From Kingdonia uniflora (Eukaryota; Streptophyta; Magnoliopsida; Ranunculales; Circaeasteraceae), in NCBI GenBank assembly GCA_014058105.1, contig JACGCM010002399.1, positions 323,501 to 387,500 on the forward strand: a stretch of DNA of 64,000 bases, given 5' to 3'. Each line of letters starts with the position of its first letter. Position 1 is the first letter of the stretch. Positions 1-9,720 of this stretch are shown here, piece after piece. Both the position numbers and the translations under genes were made by a program. The notes below the pieces were generated by a model that was not told the DNA's origin, did no database searches, and saw only the letters and a program-made list of their open reading frames with translations.

Positions 1-1166
1 GACCTTCGAGAACATCTCTTCGAGTGTTTTTGGTTTGTGAAGGATTAGGTGCTCTTTTACTCGGGTATGGTCAGGCAAGGCATTCAAATATTCCAAAATG
101 GCATTCGGGCTATCGAGATTCTCTATTTTCTGGGATTCGTCGATGACTCTTCTTATGAAGGCTTCGAGGATCTCAATGCCAGATTTTATGAAATTGAAAA
201 GAACATCGACTCTTACCTCTCTGTCCTTGTTGAAAGCAAACTGAGCTATGAAAAGTTATGAAAGTTTCTCGAAGCTATGAATCGAGCCATTTGGGAGATT
301 GTGGTACCAACGAAGGGGATTATTGGCAAGGCTCGTTGGAAAAGGCGACATAGTAGGTAGTCAGCCGTGGAGTAGAGGCTCAGGGCATTTTGGAATTTGA
401 GGATGTAGGATTTAGGGTTTGCCTTATGATATTTCCTGAGTTTGGGAGCACAAAAGTTAGAGTATATTTTGATAGCCAAAAGTTTAGGGCAGATCGGGTT
501 ATTGAGGTGACTCCAGGAGTCGGTAGCTGGACTCGCGATAACGCGAATTGCTGGTTGTATTTTGTGGTTGAAGTCCAGTCGTGCAACGTATGTAGGATGA
601 GGGGGAGATTGATGAAGTCGAAGGTTGTTGGGTTGGGTATATGGTATAAAATAAGTGTTGTATTCCCCGAGCCGTTCTCGAGCAGGACGGCATCTGGGGT
701 TTCAGGAGGAGTGAAGGGTTAAGTCAGAAGTATCTTCTGTGGGATGGATCCCGAAGGGGATAAAGCTGGTTGGGGGAATGGTACAGGGAATACCTTCGGC
801 CTTGGCATTAGCTGGGGGTAACTCAAGGTTTTGTGGAGGGCCAAGGCGGGTGCGGGAAGATACTCCCTATGGGTCGGGTGCCTGGGACGGACGAGCGGGT
901 TCCAAGGGCTGTAATCTCTGTAGTTCTCGAACGGTGTTGCGCAGGTCTTCTATCGCTCAGTTCTGTCAATTTTTGTCATCGAGGCCGCGATTCTGCTCTG
1001 TTTCTAACGCCAAACGGTGGCTTTCTCTCTCCTGAGTCAGTTGGTTCTGGCGGCGCTCCTCTTCCTGGGCAACTTGCTAAGATAATAAGGCAATTTGGGC
1101 AGCGACTCCGTCGATAGAATTTCCGGCCTGGGAGGAATTGGAACGGCGTGTGGGTACTAATGAGGG
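1..1166 (-). pseudogene. Element A: gag N-terminal part (partial, decayed)
   Basis: Reading leftward from the PBS at 1229, this is the Gag coding region of a minus-strand Tat-type LTR retrotransposon; it runs off the left edge. Bases 30-700 match the gag of element B at about 5980-6480 and 7590-7740 (same order, same direction), and 970-1160 matches B's gag start near 8251. The expected start codon is ATT in A, and stops break every frame. Gag would form the virus-like particle. The plus-strand open frames here are shadows. Identification rests on the B alignment, not on a clear domain. Confidence 0.7.
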
Positions 1167-1228
1167 TAATCTCTGAAGTGGAAAACAAAAGGAGGTAAAA
1201 TAGGAAGGGATATTGGTTGGATGGGAAG

Positions 1229-1242
1229 CACAGACGGCGCCA
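1229..1242 (-). other. Element A primer-binding site
   Basis: Minus-strand TGGCGCCGTCTGTG lies two bases inside the LTR end at 1245, the normal place for a minus-strand primer site. The first nine bases fit the 3' end expected of a plant tRNA-Asp; the rest does not. The same site in the same position occurs in B, C and E. Confidence 0.75.
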
Positions 1243-1244
1243 AT

Positions 1245-2053
1245 TGTAGGGAGCTAACTCCGTTCAGAGGAGGAGTTGGTTCTCACAACGTAGAATTGAT
1301 CTTCAGTCAGTGGATACAAGCAATTGGCCTAAAATAAGATCTAACTAAGACAAATACTTGCGTAGAGGCCCGAATGTGACTCTCTACGACCTCTGATGAG
1401 GATTTTTAAGACAGATTGTATTAATGAAGAGTAAATGACAAGGTTCGAGCACAGAATGTCAGGGTGGTCAAAGGTAAAATACAAGAGGCTAGAGATAATT
1501 TCTTCTAATCCTCACTTGGTTTCCCCTCTCTTATATTTATAGAAACACAGAGAGCTGAGTCACCAAGTGTGGGTCAGGGTTATATGATTACACTGTCAGG
1601 AAATCCCGGCGAGTTATGGGCGTCGGTCTTATCGGTACTATTACTGCAACATTTATTGGTGATGTCTCTGAACGGCGCGGTGGTTGGACCTGTTATTGTA
1701 GATGTACGAGCAAATTAATGCGTTGTCTTATCTGATGAGGTAATTTTCTGTCTTATCTAGCTCGACCGTGTGTTAGTGAGCTCTGAGGGTTTCTGCTGTA
1801 GGATGTTAGTCCGTTCTCGAAGCTTTGTCTGGTGGGCTGGCTGTCTGTCTTGTCATACTTAGACCATATGTAGATATGGTCGATGGATGTCTGCTGCAAT
1901 ATACTGATCTGTCCCCAAAGCTTTCTCTGGTGTCGAAGGTTCGCCTCAAGGGTATCTCTGGGGAACCTATTTTAGGGATTGAGTATACTTTGATACATTC
2001 GTGTAGGCTATAAAGTAGGCTTTGGCTGTCTGTCGAAGGCTACGAGTAGGCTA
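1245..2053 (-). mobile_element. Element A 5' LTR (Tat-like)
   Basis: About 809 bp. The left end on the plus strand is TGTAGGG next to the PBS; the right end, GTAGGCTA, is set by comparison with B's LTR, which diverges at the same base (9041). Shared blocks with B include the region around 1355-1410 (ACTTGCGTAGAG...CTCTACG), the TATA box near 1535 and the terminal CGAAGGCTACGAGTAGGCTA. Immediately to the right, B's integrase reading begins, so A is inserted in B. The 3' LTR is outside the window. Confidence 0.75.
1532..1541 (-). promoter_or_regulatory. TATA box in LTR A
   Basis: Minus-strand TATAAATATA in the middle of the LTR, matching the position of TATAAATAG in LTR B (8628-8636). It probably marks the U3/R boundary of the element's own promoter. 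Confidence 0.5.
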
Positions 2054-2650
2054 CTTCACCTTGGGGATAGTAAGGTGTTGAGGGTGAGATGATGATATTG
2101 CGTTTTTTGAGAAAGTTTCTGACTTTGCTGCCTACTAGCTAGGGACTATTGTCGCATCAAATCATATGGGGGCAGCTAAAGCATGTGATAATGTTTCCCC
2201 ATATAAATTTGATAACTTCTTCTTCTCTGGTTCAGGAAAAAGGTACAGCTTCGACCCATTTGGTGATGTAATCTGTTGCAACAAGGAAATTTTCTCTGCT
2301 ACCCAAGGCTTTTGGGAAGGGGCCGATGAGATCGATAGCCCATCTTTTGAATGGCCAGGAGACTTGACTAAAATGAAGGTCTTGTGAAAGGCAATGAATG
2401 TCATGAGCGTGACGTTGGCATTTGTCACAGTGTTTAGCATATTCTTCAGCTTATTTTTTCATGTTCGGCCAAAATAATCCTTGAGAGATGGCTCGAAGGG
2501 TCATAGAACGACCAACAGTATGAGCACCGCAGGTTCCTTCGTGAAGCTCGGTTAAGATTGTAGAGGCTTCGGCTTGGGATATGCATCGAAGGAGGACGCC
2601 ATTTGGGGATTTGTGATGTAATTCATTTTTGTGGATAATGTATCTGCGGC
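2054..2650 (-). pseudogene. Element B integrase (N-terminal zinc finger and most of core)
   Basis: Minus-strand reading gives an HHCC-type zinc region (LHEGTCGAH, then HCDKCQ), then WPFKRWAIDLIGPFPKALG with the first catalytic Asp, ATDYITKWVEAVPFS, then CDNSP (second Asp) and STPYYPQG, where it stops at the A LTR. Two frame changes (near 2450 and 2240) and in-frame stops are present. The catalytic Glu would lie just beyond the break. Integrase inserts the cDNA into the host genome. Confidence 0.85.
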
Positions 2651-2779
2651 AATTTTTTAACAACGATCGTCTATTTTTGAGATCATCTGGGAGGGTAGTA
2701 TTATTGAGGTAATGGAGGAATGGAGTTTGCCAATCGTCAGGATCGAGACTCTCGCCCCCAGTATTGATGGCATTGACTT

Positions 2780-3250
2780 CCATCTGGTCGATACTTGGGC
2801 GTTCGAGTACTTCGATATGAAGGGTCTGGGATTCTGACTGTCCGAGCATGACTGCAATATCGGCGAGGGCATCTGCATGTCGGTTTTCTCCTCGAGGGTA
2901 ATGAGTGATAGTATATTTTTTTGGAAAATGGTCCATGCACTGTCTAACATAAAGAGAAAAGTCAACCATGCGACCATTAGCTTGATTTTCTCCTATAAAG
3001 TATCTTTGAACAAGTTGGGAATCTGTGAAAACGGCAAACTTGGGAATGCCAAGGTCGAGGGTGAGGTCGAGGCCGTGGATCAAGGCTTCGTACTCTGCTT
3101 CATTATTGGAACATTCGAAGGTAAGTTTGACAGCTTTCTCTATTCGATCATTAGTGGGTGTGACCAAGTTAATACCAATTCTTGAGTCATTAGATCCAGC
3201 GGATCCATCAGTGAATAAGCGCCAGCCAGTGTTAGGGTTCCAAGGGTCTG
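2780..3250 (-). pseudogene. Element B second RNase H domain (aRNH type)
   Basis: The reading LFTDGSAGSNDSRIGINLVT starts an RNase-H fold, followed by NNEAEYEALIHGLDLTLDLG and FTDSQLV, and ends with YPRGENRHADALADIA. These are the Asp-Gly-Ser, Glu, Asp and His-Ala-Asp landmarks of the cellular-like RNase H that Tat elements carry after their retroviral RNase H. It is continuous over 238 codons into the integrase linker (2451-3167) and is one of the better-kept stretches of B. Confidence 0.85.
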
Positions 3251-3890
3251 TTGGTTCGGGTTGGTCTTCTGTTAAGTCATCTTCGTGTTCTTCTCAATCG
3301 ACATCTTCGACCGGGAAGTCTGCGAGGAAGTCTGTTACTGCTTGACCTTCCTAGGATATTTTCTTCTCGAATATAATGTCATGTTTGCCAAGGTACACAG
3401 ACCACTATTGTACTCGTCTGGATTTCTCTTTTTTATTGAGTACTTCTCAAAGGGGGTAACTTGTTATAACACGGATGGGGTGAGCTTGAAAATATGTTTT
3501 GAGTTTGCAGGATGAATAGACAAGGATGAGGAGCAAACGCTCAAGTTTTGAATATCAGGTTTCTGCGGGTGTTAGAGTTTTGCTGATGAAATATACAGGT
3601 TTCTCGACGTTTGAATCGAGTCGAATAAGCACTGAACTGATAGAACTGTCTGTAATAGTGAGGTATAAAGAGAGTTCTTCACCTTCGATAGGGGTATTAA
3701 TAATGGGTGGTCGACCAAGATAAGTTTTGAGTTCGAGGAAGGCCTGTTCATACTCGGGTATCCAGTTGATCACTGGATTGTTTTTCCTTTTCACTTTGTG
3801 AACGCCTTTACAGCGTAGGAGGGAAAAGAACCAAGCACATCTATCTAAGGATTTGGAAATGAAATAGTTGAGGGCTGCCATTTTACCAAC
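3251..3890 (-). pseudogene. Element B first RNase H and connection
   Basis: Downstream of the RT: NPVINWIPEYEQAFLELKTY, then INTPIEGEELSLYLTITDSS, VEKPVYFISKTLTPAET, and after a stop region KLKTYFQAHPVRVITSYPL and FADFPVED-like residues. This is the standard RNase H of Ty3/gypsy pol, which removes RNA from the RNA-DNA hybrid. Frame is lost around 3545, where a plus-strand shadow begins. Confidence 0.8.
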
Positions 3891-4660
3891 CACTTTCTGG
3901 ATGTCTTTTTTTGTTCGGGGAGAAGGCATATCGACGAGGGCTCGAATATGGGTGGGGTCAATCTTGATACCTCGTTTACTGATAAGGTGGCCCAAAAAGT
4001 TACCAGATGAAACGCCAAACTGGCATTTGTCTGGGTTAAGTTTTATGTTGAATGTACAAAGTATAGAGAAGACTTTGGCTAGGTCTTGTATGTGGGTCTG
4101 TTTTTGAAGGCTTTTGCATAACATGTCGTCGATATAGACTTTGACCGACTTGCCAAGCAAGGGTTTAAACATGATTGTGACAAGGCGTTGGTAAGTGGCT
4201 CCGGCATTTTTAAGGCCAAAGGGAATGACGCTAAAACAGTAAAGCCCTTGATCAATGATAAAGGAAGTTTTAAGTTAATTTTCGGGTAGGAGGGGTACCT
4301 GATTATAACCCGAAACAGCATCCATCATTGATACGCATTCATGTTTGGCAGCTGTATCGAGGAGTGCTAAAATGATCGGGAGGGGGAAGCTGTCCTTCGG
4401 TGTGTGTTTATTGAGATTTGTGAAGTCGACGCAAATTCTGATCTTGCCATTCTTCTTGGGAACTGCCACAATGTTTGATATCTTATCAGCGTATTTCACT
4501 TCTCGGATAAAACCTGTAGCTATTAGCTTGTCTAGTTCAAGGTTCACTGCTTCTCGATGTCGTGGTGCAAGGTTACGCTTCTTCTATTTTACTGCTGAGG
4601 AATAGGGGATGAGGTCAAGGCGATGGCATGCCATACTGGGGTCATCACCGGGCATCTCCT
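3891..4660 (-). pseudogene. Element B reverse transcriptase
   Basis: The RT domain reads LDKLIATGFIREVKYADKIS, NIVAVPKKNGKIRICVDFTN, LNKHTPKDSFPLP, then after one stop (near 4275) FSVIPFGLKNAGATYQRLVT, then VYIDDMLCKSL with the catalytic Asp pair (near 4130), and FGVSSGNFLGHLISKRGIKI. The order and spacing fit a complete Ty3/gypsy RT palm. The main lesion is the TAA after LLPEN; several shifts of frame explain the overlapping open frames at 4079-4547. Confidence 0.9.
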
Positions 4661-4846
4661 GGAATGTCCACGCAAAGACATATTTGTTGGTTCGAAGGAA
4701 TTCAGCAAGCCCGAGGCGTTCTGCCTTATCTAGAAAAGTTCTAATGAATGTACCTCGACTAGGACCATCGAGTTTGATATAAACAGTGGGTTCGATGGGT
4801 AAAGTGGTATCTGTCGAAGGTGTGGGGATGAATGAGACAGTGATTA

Positions 4847-5278
4847 CTATGAATGGCTAGCCATTTTTCGGTTTTGATCGATCTCTGGGTGTTCACATGA
4901 ACGGGCGAGGCGTGGAAAGCCTTTCAAATTCCAAGTACCTTCGGGGGTTGTGAAGCGAAGGGTCTGATGGTAGGTCAAAAGTATGGCACGCATGGCGTGG
5001 AGCCAGTCACGCCTGAGGATACCGAGGTATTCTAACTTTTTATCGATGGCAAGGAAGCTGGTTTGCAGTGTAAGAGGGCTTGTTGTGACTAGTAAGCTGA
5101 TTCGACCAATAGTGACTTCTGTGGCCCCATTGAAGCCTTTCAACTTGACATTGGCAGGGTTTATGAGGTCTATCTTCTTCATGGTTTCGGCAGTTTGGAG
5201 GAAAAGGACATCAGCTGTACTTCCTGTATCTATCAGCATGGTGTGGAGGACAAAGTGCACGATCTTAATCATGATCAC
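4847..5278 (-). pseudogene. Element B aspartic protease
   Basis: A 143-codon open stretch with LIDTGSTADVLF, the active-site Asp-Thr-Gly of retropepsins, about 15 residues in. It is followed by VKLKGFNGATEVTIGRISL and YLGILRRDWLHAMRAILLTY, the conserved C-terminal half of Tat proteases. It would cleave the Gag-Pol polyprotein. It lies between gag (right) and RT (left), as expected. The active-site triplet is intact here, unlike in element E. Confidence 0.85.
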
Positions 5279-5399
5279 TAATGGATCAGAATGGTGGAAA
5301 CAGACGTGCGAAGTGTCACAGTCGATGAAAGAAATGCCTTCGAGTCAAGGGCAATTACATGATTCTAGCAGGAGGATGGGAAATTTTTCCTAATAGGTG

Positions 5400-6479
5400 A
5401 GTTTTTAGCATTCTTCGATGCGCTTGTGTTTGCGTTTGGAATGTCCACTATATATGTTGTTGACTTTGATGAAGTTTATTCTGTAAATGTGCACCTCAGC
5501 TGGGTCAGTAGTAGGGGTGGATAGAGGTTTAAGGTAAGACCCATCAAGATAGCTTGGATGATCGGCAATATACTGGTGTAGATGACATGCTCTGAGGATG
5601 AGTTCGAGAGAGCGCTGGAGGGCGAAGCATTTGTTGGTATGGTGGCAGTTGCATTTGTGATTGGTGCAATAAGGTTCGCATGGCCTAACTTCGATAGGGA
5701 AAGGGATGCGCCAGATGGGGTCTGCTTGTATATGTAGTAGAAGGGTGCTGAGGAGGCGATAAGTGTAGGAAAAATAGGCTTCGGTCGCTTCTTGCGAGTT
5801 TCGGCTCTGTTATCGATGTTAGGGCCTTTGCGTCTCTCAGTCTCCTGTGAGATGGGAGCGATCTGGGGTATTGGAGTAGAATGTGGGTTTTGTCGAGATT
5901 TATTGAAGTCGGTGGTGTGCAAAGGCTGGCTCTGTTTGTGGGATTCCTGAAGGCGCTCGAGATCGATATAACCATTGACTTTCAAGAGCATCTCTTTGAA
6001 GGTTTGAGGTTTGTGGAGAACTAGGTGTTCTTTTACTCGACTGTGATCTGGCAGGGCATTCAAGTATGCGAGTATATCATTCGCGCAGTCAAGGTTCTCA
6101 ATTTTCCGTGATTCTTCAAGGAACCTTTTGGTGAAGGCTTCGAGTGTCTCATTGCTGGTTTTTCTAAAATTGAACAGGACACCGACTCTGACTTCTCTAT
6201 CCTTATTGAAGGCAAACTGGGCGATGAAAAGCCATGATAGTTGTTCAAAGCTTCGTATCGAGCCATTTGTAAGGTTGTGATACCATCGAAGGGAGTTGTC
6301 AGTTAGGTTGGTTAGAAAAAGGCGACATAGTAGGTAGTCAGCGGTGTAATAGAGGCTCAGGGCATTTTGGAATTCGAGAATGTAGGATTTGGGGTCTGCG
6401 TTGCGGTATTTACTGAGTTTGGGGGCACAAAAATTAGGGGGTATCTCAATAGCCAGAAGTTTAGGGCATATGGGGTTAC
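5400..6479 (-). pseudogene. Element B gag, core and C-terminal part
   Basis: Minus strand. Contains NALPDHSRVKEHLVLHKPQT, FKEMLLKVNGYIDLERLQES, and near 5600-5680 a Cys/His-rich stretch ending HHTNKCFALQRSLE, the zinc-knuckle-like motif of Tat Gag. The part at 6050-6470 holds the capsid-like core, matching bases 30-520 of element A. Multiple stops. The right edge is the solo-LTR insertion. Confidence 0.75.
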
Positions 6480-7590
6480 TGATGCGACAAAAACTATGGG
6501 TGTCATAATACGGGTGTCATAATATAATAAGGGTAGGCGGGGGTCGAATCCACAGGGAGTAAATGTATTAAAAATAAAATTTCCTAATTAACTAATAAAC
6601 GAATCTAAGCTAATTTTGATAAAAGGGTCTTAATCTAAAACATAAATCTAAATTACTAACATTCGGTACGATTATAAGTAAAAAAACCTAGGCTTTGGAT
6701 CACCTCCGACTTAGTTTACCAAACGATATGAAAACGGTAGCTTCTATCCGCACGTAATAGCCATGACTAGGTCTATTTGGGTCTAAGATCTAGGGTTTGT
6801 GGCTAAAACCCTAAGTAAGAACTTCGTTATTCATGGACAATCGGATTTAGGGTTTATAAACTCTTTTACATGGCTAGGTGGAGTGTATTAACTCTAGTGA
6901 TCTAGAATTCCCTTTGAGCATGAAAATAATTGAATATGGCTAATTCGACATCTTCCTCATATCTCTAGTAACTTAGAGTTGTCATGGCTAGATCAACTCT
7001 TCGTAACTTCAAATCAAAGAATTAAAGATTAATTCTAGATCTAAACTACTATTAACATCAATTTAGCTCACTTCTGCGGAGGTTCAATCCTTAGCCTAAG
7101 CTAAAGAGATTAGCTCTCCATTAATGGTGTTGATCACAACTTAAATTAAACGCATAAATAAAAGAGAGAGAAAGGGAAAGATACTGAAAAACACAAGCTT
7201 TATTCCTTCCAGAGATTGAGATGTGTAAAATACATAGAATTGCTCTCATATTTATAGGAGATAGGAGAGACTTATTTACAATTCTAAAACTCTATCAGAT
7301 AAAGATAAATCCTATCACATGTTAATCCTTGTAAAGTCCTTCATCATCTTTATTCTATGGAGAAAATCTACAAGTATATTAAATGTAGGCATCTTCCTTG
7401 TGCCTGAGAGAGTGTTGAAGATGCTTCAACTCTTTATACCTCCTATTAGATGTCTTTTTCTACTTATTAGCTCCAACAGTGATAAGTGCCTGAAAATAAG
7501 AAAATGCTACTAACATTTGAAATTAATAAATCAGGATTAATAAAGCGATACTTTTAGGCGCATTAATCCTGCGTATTTCTACGTCTATCA
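6480..7590 (-). mobile_element. Solo LTR inserted in gag of element B
   Basis: 1,111 bp beginning TGAT and ending ATCA, flanked by a perfect 5-bp duplication GTTAC (6475-6479 and 7591-7595). Removing it restores the alignment with element A's uninterrupted gag (near 495-515). On the minus strand it has a TATA-like TATAAATATG (about 7245-7255) followed about 50 bp later by AATAAA (near 7200), so it is read leftward. No coding sequence is inside. It is best explained as a solo LTR left by recombination between two LTRs. It is unrelated by eye to the Tat LTRs here. Confidence 0.85.
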
Positions 7591-7595
7591 GTTAC

Positions 7596-8251
7596 TGAGG
7601 CGACTCCAAGGGTTGGTGGCTGGGCTCGCGCTGACGCGGATAACTAGTTGTATTTTGAGGTTGAAGTCCTGCTGTGCAGCATAGGCAGGATGAGGGAGAG
7701 ATCGAGGGATTCGAGGATGGTGAGTTCGAGTGAGGGGAATGTGTTCAGCACTGCGCTCCCTTTAATATTCTCGAGCAGGGCGTCGTATAGGGTGTCTAGA
7801 GGATCGGAGGGTGGAGTCTAAAGAGTTTTTTTATGGGGTGAATGCCGAGGTGGATGGAACCGGAAGGAGGAAGAATGTGGGGAGCACCCTCGGGTTGGAT
7901 ACGGCCTTGGACTACTCCGAGAGTGGGTAGGGGTCCCAGACGGGCGCGGCAGACATGCACGACAGATCTGGTGCTTGGGATGGTCGAGCAGGTTCTAAAG
8001 GCTATAGTCTCTACAGTTCTTTAACGGTCTTGCATAATTCTTCGATTGCCCATCTTTTTTAGCTCTCATCGTCCAGGCGGCGGTTCCATTCGGTTTCCAA
8101 TTCCAGGCAGTGATGTTCACGCTCTTGGTTAAGTTATGCGTGGTGGCGCTCCTCGGCTTGGGCGACTTGTTGAGATAGTAAAGCTATTTGGGCGGCTACT
8201 CCGTCGATGGTGATGCCGGCATGGGTTGAACTGGATCGGAGGGTGGGTGCC
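7596..8251 (-). pseudogene. Element B gag, N-terminal part
   Basis: Starts at an ATG (8249-8251) 71 bases after the PBS: MAPTLRSSSTHAGITIDGVA, then AAQIALLSQQVAQAEERHHA, a helical start like those of other Tat Gags. The reading is broken by stops after about 40 codons, and continues as a proline/serine-rich stretch to the solo LTR. The start was chosen because the same block in element A begins at the same distance from its PBS. Confidence 0.65.
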
Positions 8252-8321
8252 ATTGAGGAGAATCTGTAGATGTTGAAAACAAAAGGAGGGAAAGAGAAAA
8301 AGATATTGGTAGGGTTGGAAG

Positions 8322-8335
8322 CACAGACGACGCCA
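8322..8335 (-). other. Element B primer-binding site
   Basis: Minus-strand TGGCGTCGTCTGTG, two bases inside the LTR end at 8338. It differs from A's site by one C-to-T change at a CG, typical of methylated DNA decay. Confidence 0.75.
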
Positions 8336-8337
8336 AT

Positions 8338-9041
8338 TATAGGGGCCTAACTTCTTTCGGGAGAGAAGTCAGCTCTTGTAACTCGGGGTTAACCCTCAAT
8401 CAAAGGAATGCAAGGAAAAATCTAAAGCATGAACAATCTATAAACAAAATACTTGCGTAGAGTCCCGAATGTGACGCTCTACGGCCTCTGATAAGGATTT
8501 TAAGAGTGTATTTATTACTGATGAGTAATCGAAGGTTCGAGTACTGGGTTTTTGCAGAGTGGTCGAAGGTAAACATCAAAGAGGCAGGGGAGAATTTTTC
8601 TAACCCCTCCTTGGTTCCCCATCTCTCCTATTTATAGAATCATAGGAAGGGCTGAGTCACCAAGGTTGGGTCAGATTATAAGGGTACTGTCCGAATATCC
8701 CGGAGGGGTATGGGCGCCAGGCATGTCTATACTATCACTGTAACAGTTGTTGGAGATGTCTCTGTACTTTGTTACTATAGCTGCAAGGACCAACCACTGC
8801 GCCGTCTTGTCTGAATGGCTGGCTGCCTGTCCCGTCATACTTCGACTATGTGCAGATATAGTCGAAGTGTTTCTGTTGCGATGTGTGGTGTCCGTTCTCG
8901 AGGCCTCTTAGAGTCAAAGCTTCGCCTTCAAATGATCTTGGGAAATTTTGTTTTAAGGATTGAATAGGCTTCGATATAATCGAGTAGGCTGTGAAGTAGC
9001 CTTGGAGTGCCTGAGTGGGGTCGAAGGCTACGAGTAGGCTA
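8338..9041 (-). mobile_element. Element B 5' LTR
   Basis: About 704 bp, bounded on the left by the PBS (end TATAGGGG, decayed from TGTAGGGG) and on the right by GTAGGCTA, the last base shared with LTR A. Similarity to LTR A is patchy but runs the whole length, including CCGAATGTGAC, the TATA region and CGAAGGCTACGAGTAGGCTA. Confidence 0.75.
8628..8636 (-). promoter_or_regulatory. TATA box in LTR B
   Basis: Minus-strand TATAAATAG at the place of the TATA box in LTR A. Confidence 0.5.
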
Positions 9042-9640
9042 TTACAAGATAATCAAAGCCAAGTTCAGAAATGGCACTTCAAAGATGAAAGAGAGAACTA
9101 AAGGTTGTTCAAGAAACACAGATCTTTCTTTTAAAGAAAGAACGCGAAAGGGCAGTTTTAAAGAAATACTAAGTAGGCCCCACTACAATTATGGGACACG
9201 ACGCCCAATAGTTGCGGTAGTAACCGCACGCCACATAAATTCAAGATGCATTAATTACTATATTTTGTTATCCTAATGCACATAAAATAATGATGACTCA
9301 CAACTTCTAACGCAACAGCTAGAAATAGTATAATTCAAAAAACAGCCACACATCTAGTAGAACAAGGCAATGCTTTCATAACTAAATGATACAACAAATA
9401 CATACATTTCACCTCAGCTTTTCCTCTCTAGGAATAAGAACTAAGGGGGGAGATTATAAAAGCATGCTCCCGCTAAGCACGAGGCTTGCAGGTCATTAAA
9501 CGACCTCCCCACCGAAAGGCGAGCAGGTCTTAAGGGAAGTTCTCTTAAAATCCCTCGAGCTATGATGAAAGCAATTGATACCAACAAACACTTCATGCCA
9601 AACCTATGTGGAAAGGTAAAGCCTAAGACCCCGGAAGGGT
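9042..9640. other. Flank of element B, no gene recognised
   Basis: Right of B's LTR. Open frame 9007-9276 (plus) crosses the LTR border and has no recognisable motif. I see no domain, terminal repeats or RNA gene. It may be the U3 part of an LTR ending in the promoter-like stretch at 9655-9720. Confidence 0.4.
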
Positions 9641-9654
9641 AACCTTGGAGTTAC

Positions 9655-9720
9655 ACGCGGCACGTGAGGCCGAGCACTGTTTGGTTAATGACTCCCCCTA
9701 TAAATAGGGTGAGAAGGTAA
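9655..9720 (+). promoter_or_regulatory. Promoter-like stretch (G-box plus TATA box)
   Basis: A CACGTG G-box (9663-9668) lies about 30 bp before CCTATAAATAGGG (9699-9711), followed by a purine-rich leader (9770-9830). The composition is like the U3-R region of a plant LTR, but no matching second LTR, PBS or coding region was found, so an LTR remnant and a lost gene promoter are both possible. Confidence 0.4.

Larger units (their letters stand above)
2054..9041 (-). mobile_element. Element B: Ty3/gypsy Tat-type LTR retrotransposon, 3' end lost
   Basis: From right to left: 5' LTR, PBS, gag, aspartic protease, RT, RNase H, second RNase H, integrase. The domain order with a doubled RNase H is that of the Tat group of plant Ty3/gypsy elements. 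The element is interrupted by the solo LTR 6480-7590, and its integrase is cut at 2054 by element A; everything downstream (integrase end, antisense gene, 3' LTR) must lie left of the window if it survives. Scattered in-frame stops and frameshifts show it is dead, although long pol stretches remain readable. Confidence 0.85.

Noticed and set aside
49..722. Plus-strand open frames at 49-261 and 390-722
   Set aside because: They lie antisense to gag of element A and match the reverse of gag in B; shadows.
739..1117. GC-richer overlapping plus-strand frames
   Set aside because: Opposite strand of A's gag start; no domain, and the frames are not kept in B's copy.
2877..3345. Plus-strand frames of about 100 codons
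   Set aside because: Antisense to B's second RNase H, which shows clear motifs on the minus strand.
5685..5975. Second minus-strand frame overlapping B gag
   Set aside because: Out of frame with the recognised gag motifs (VNGYIDLERL).
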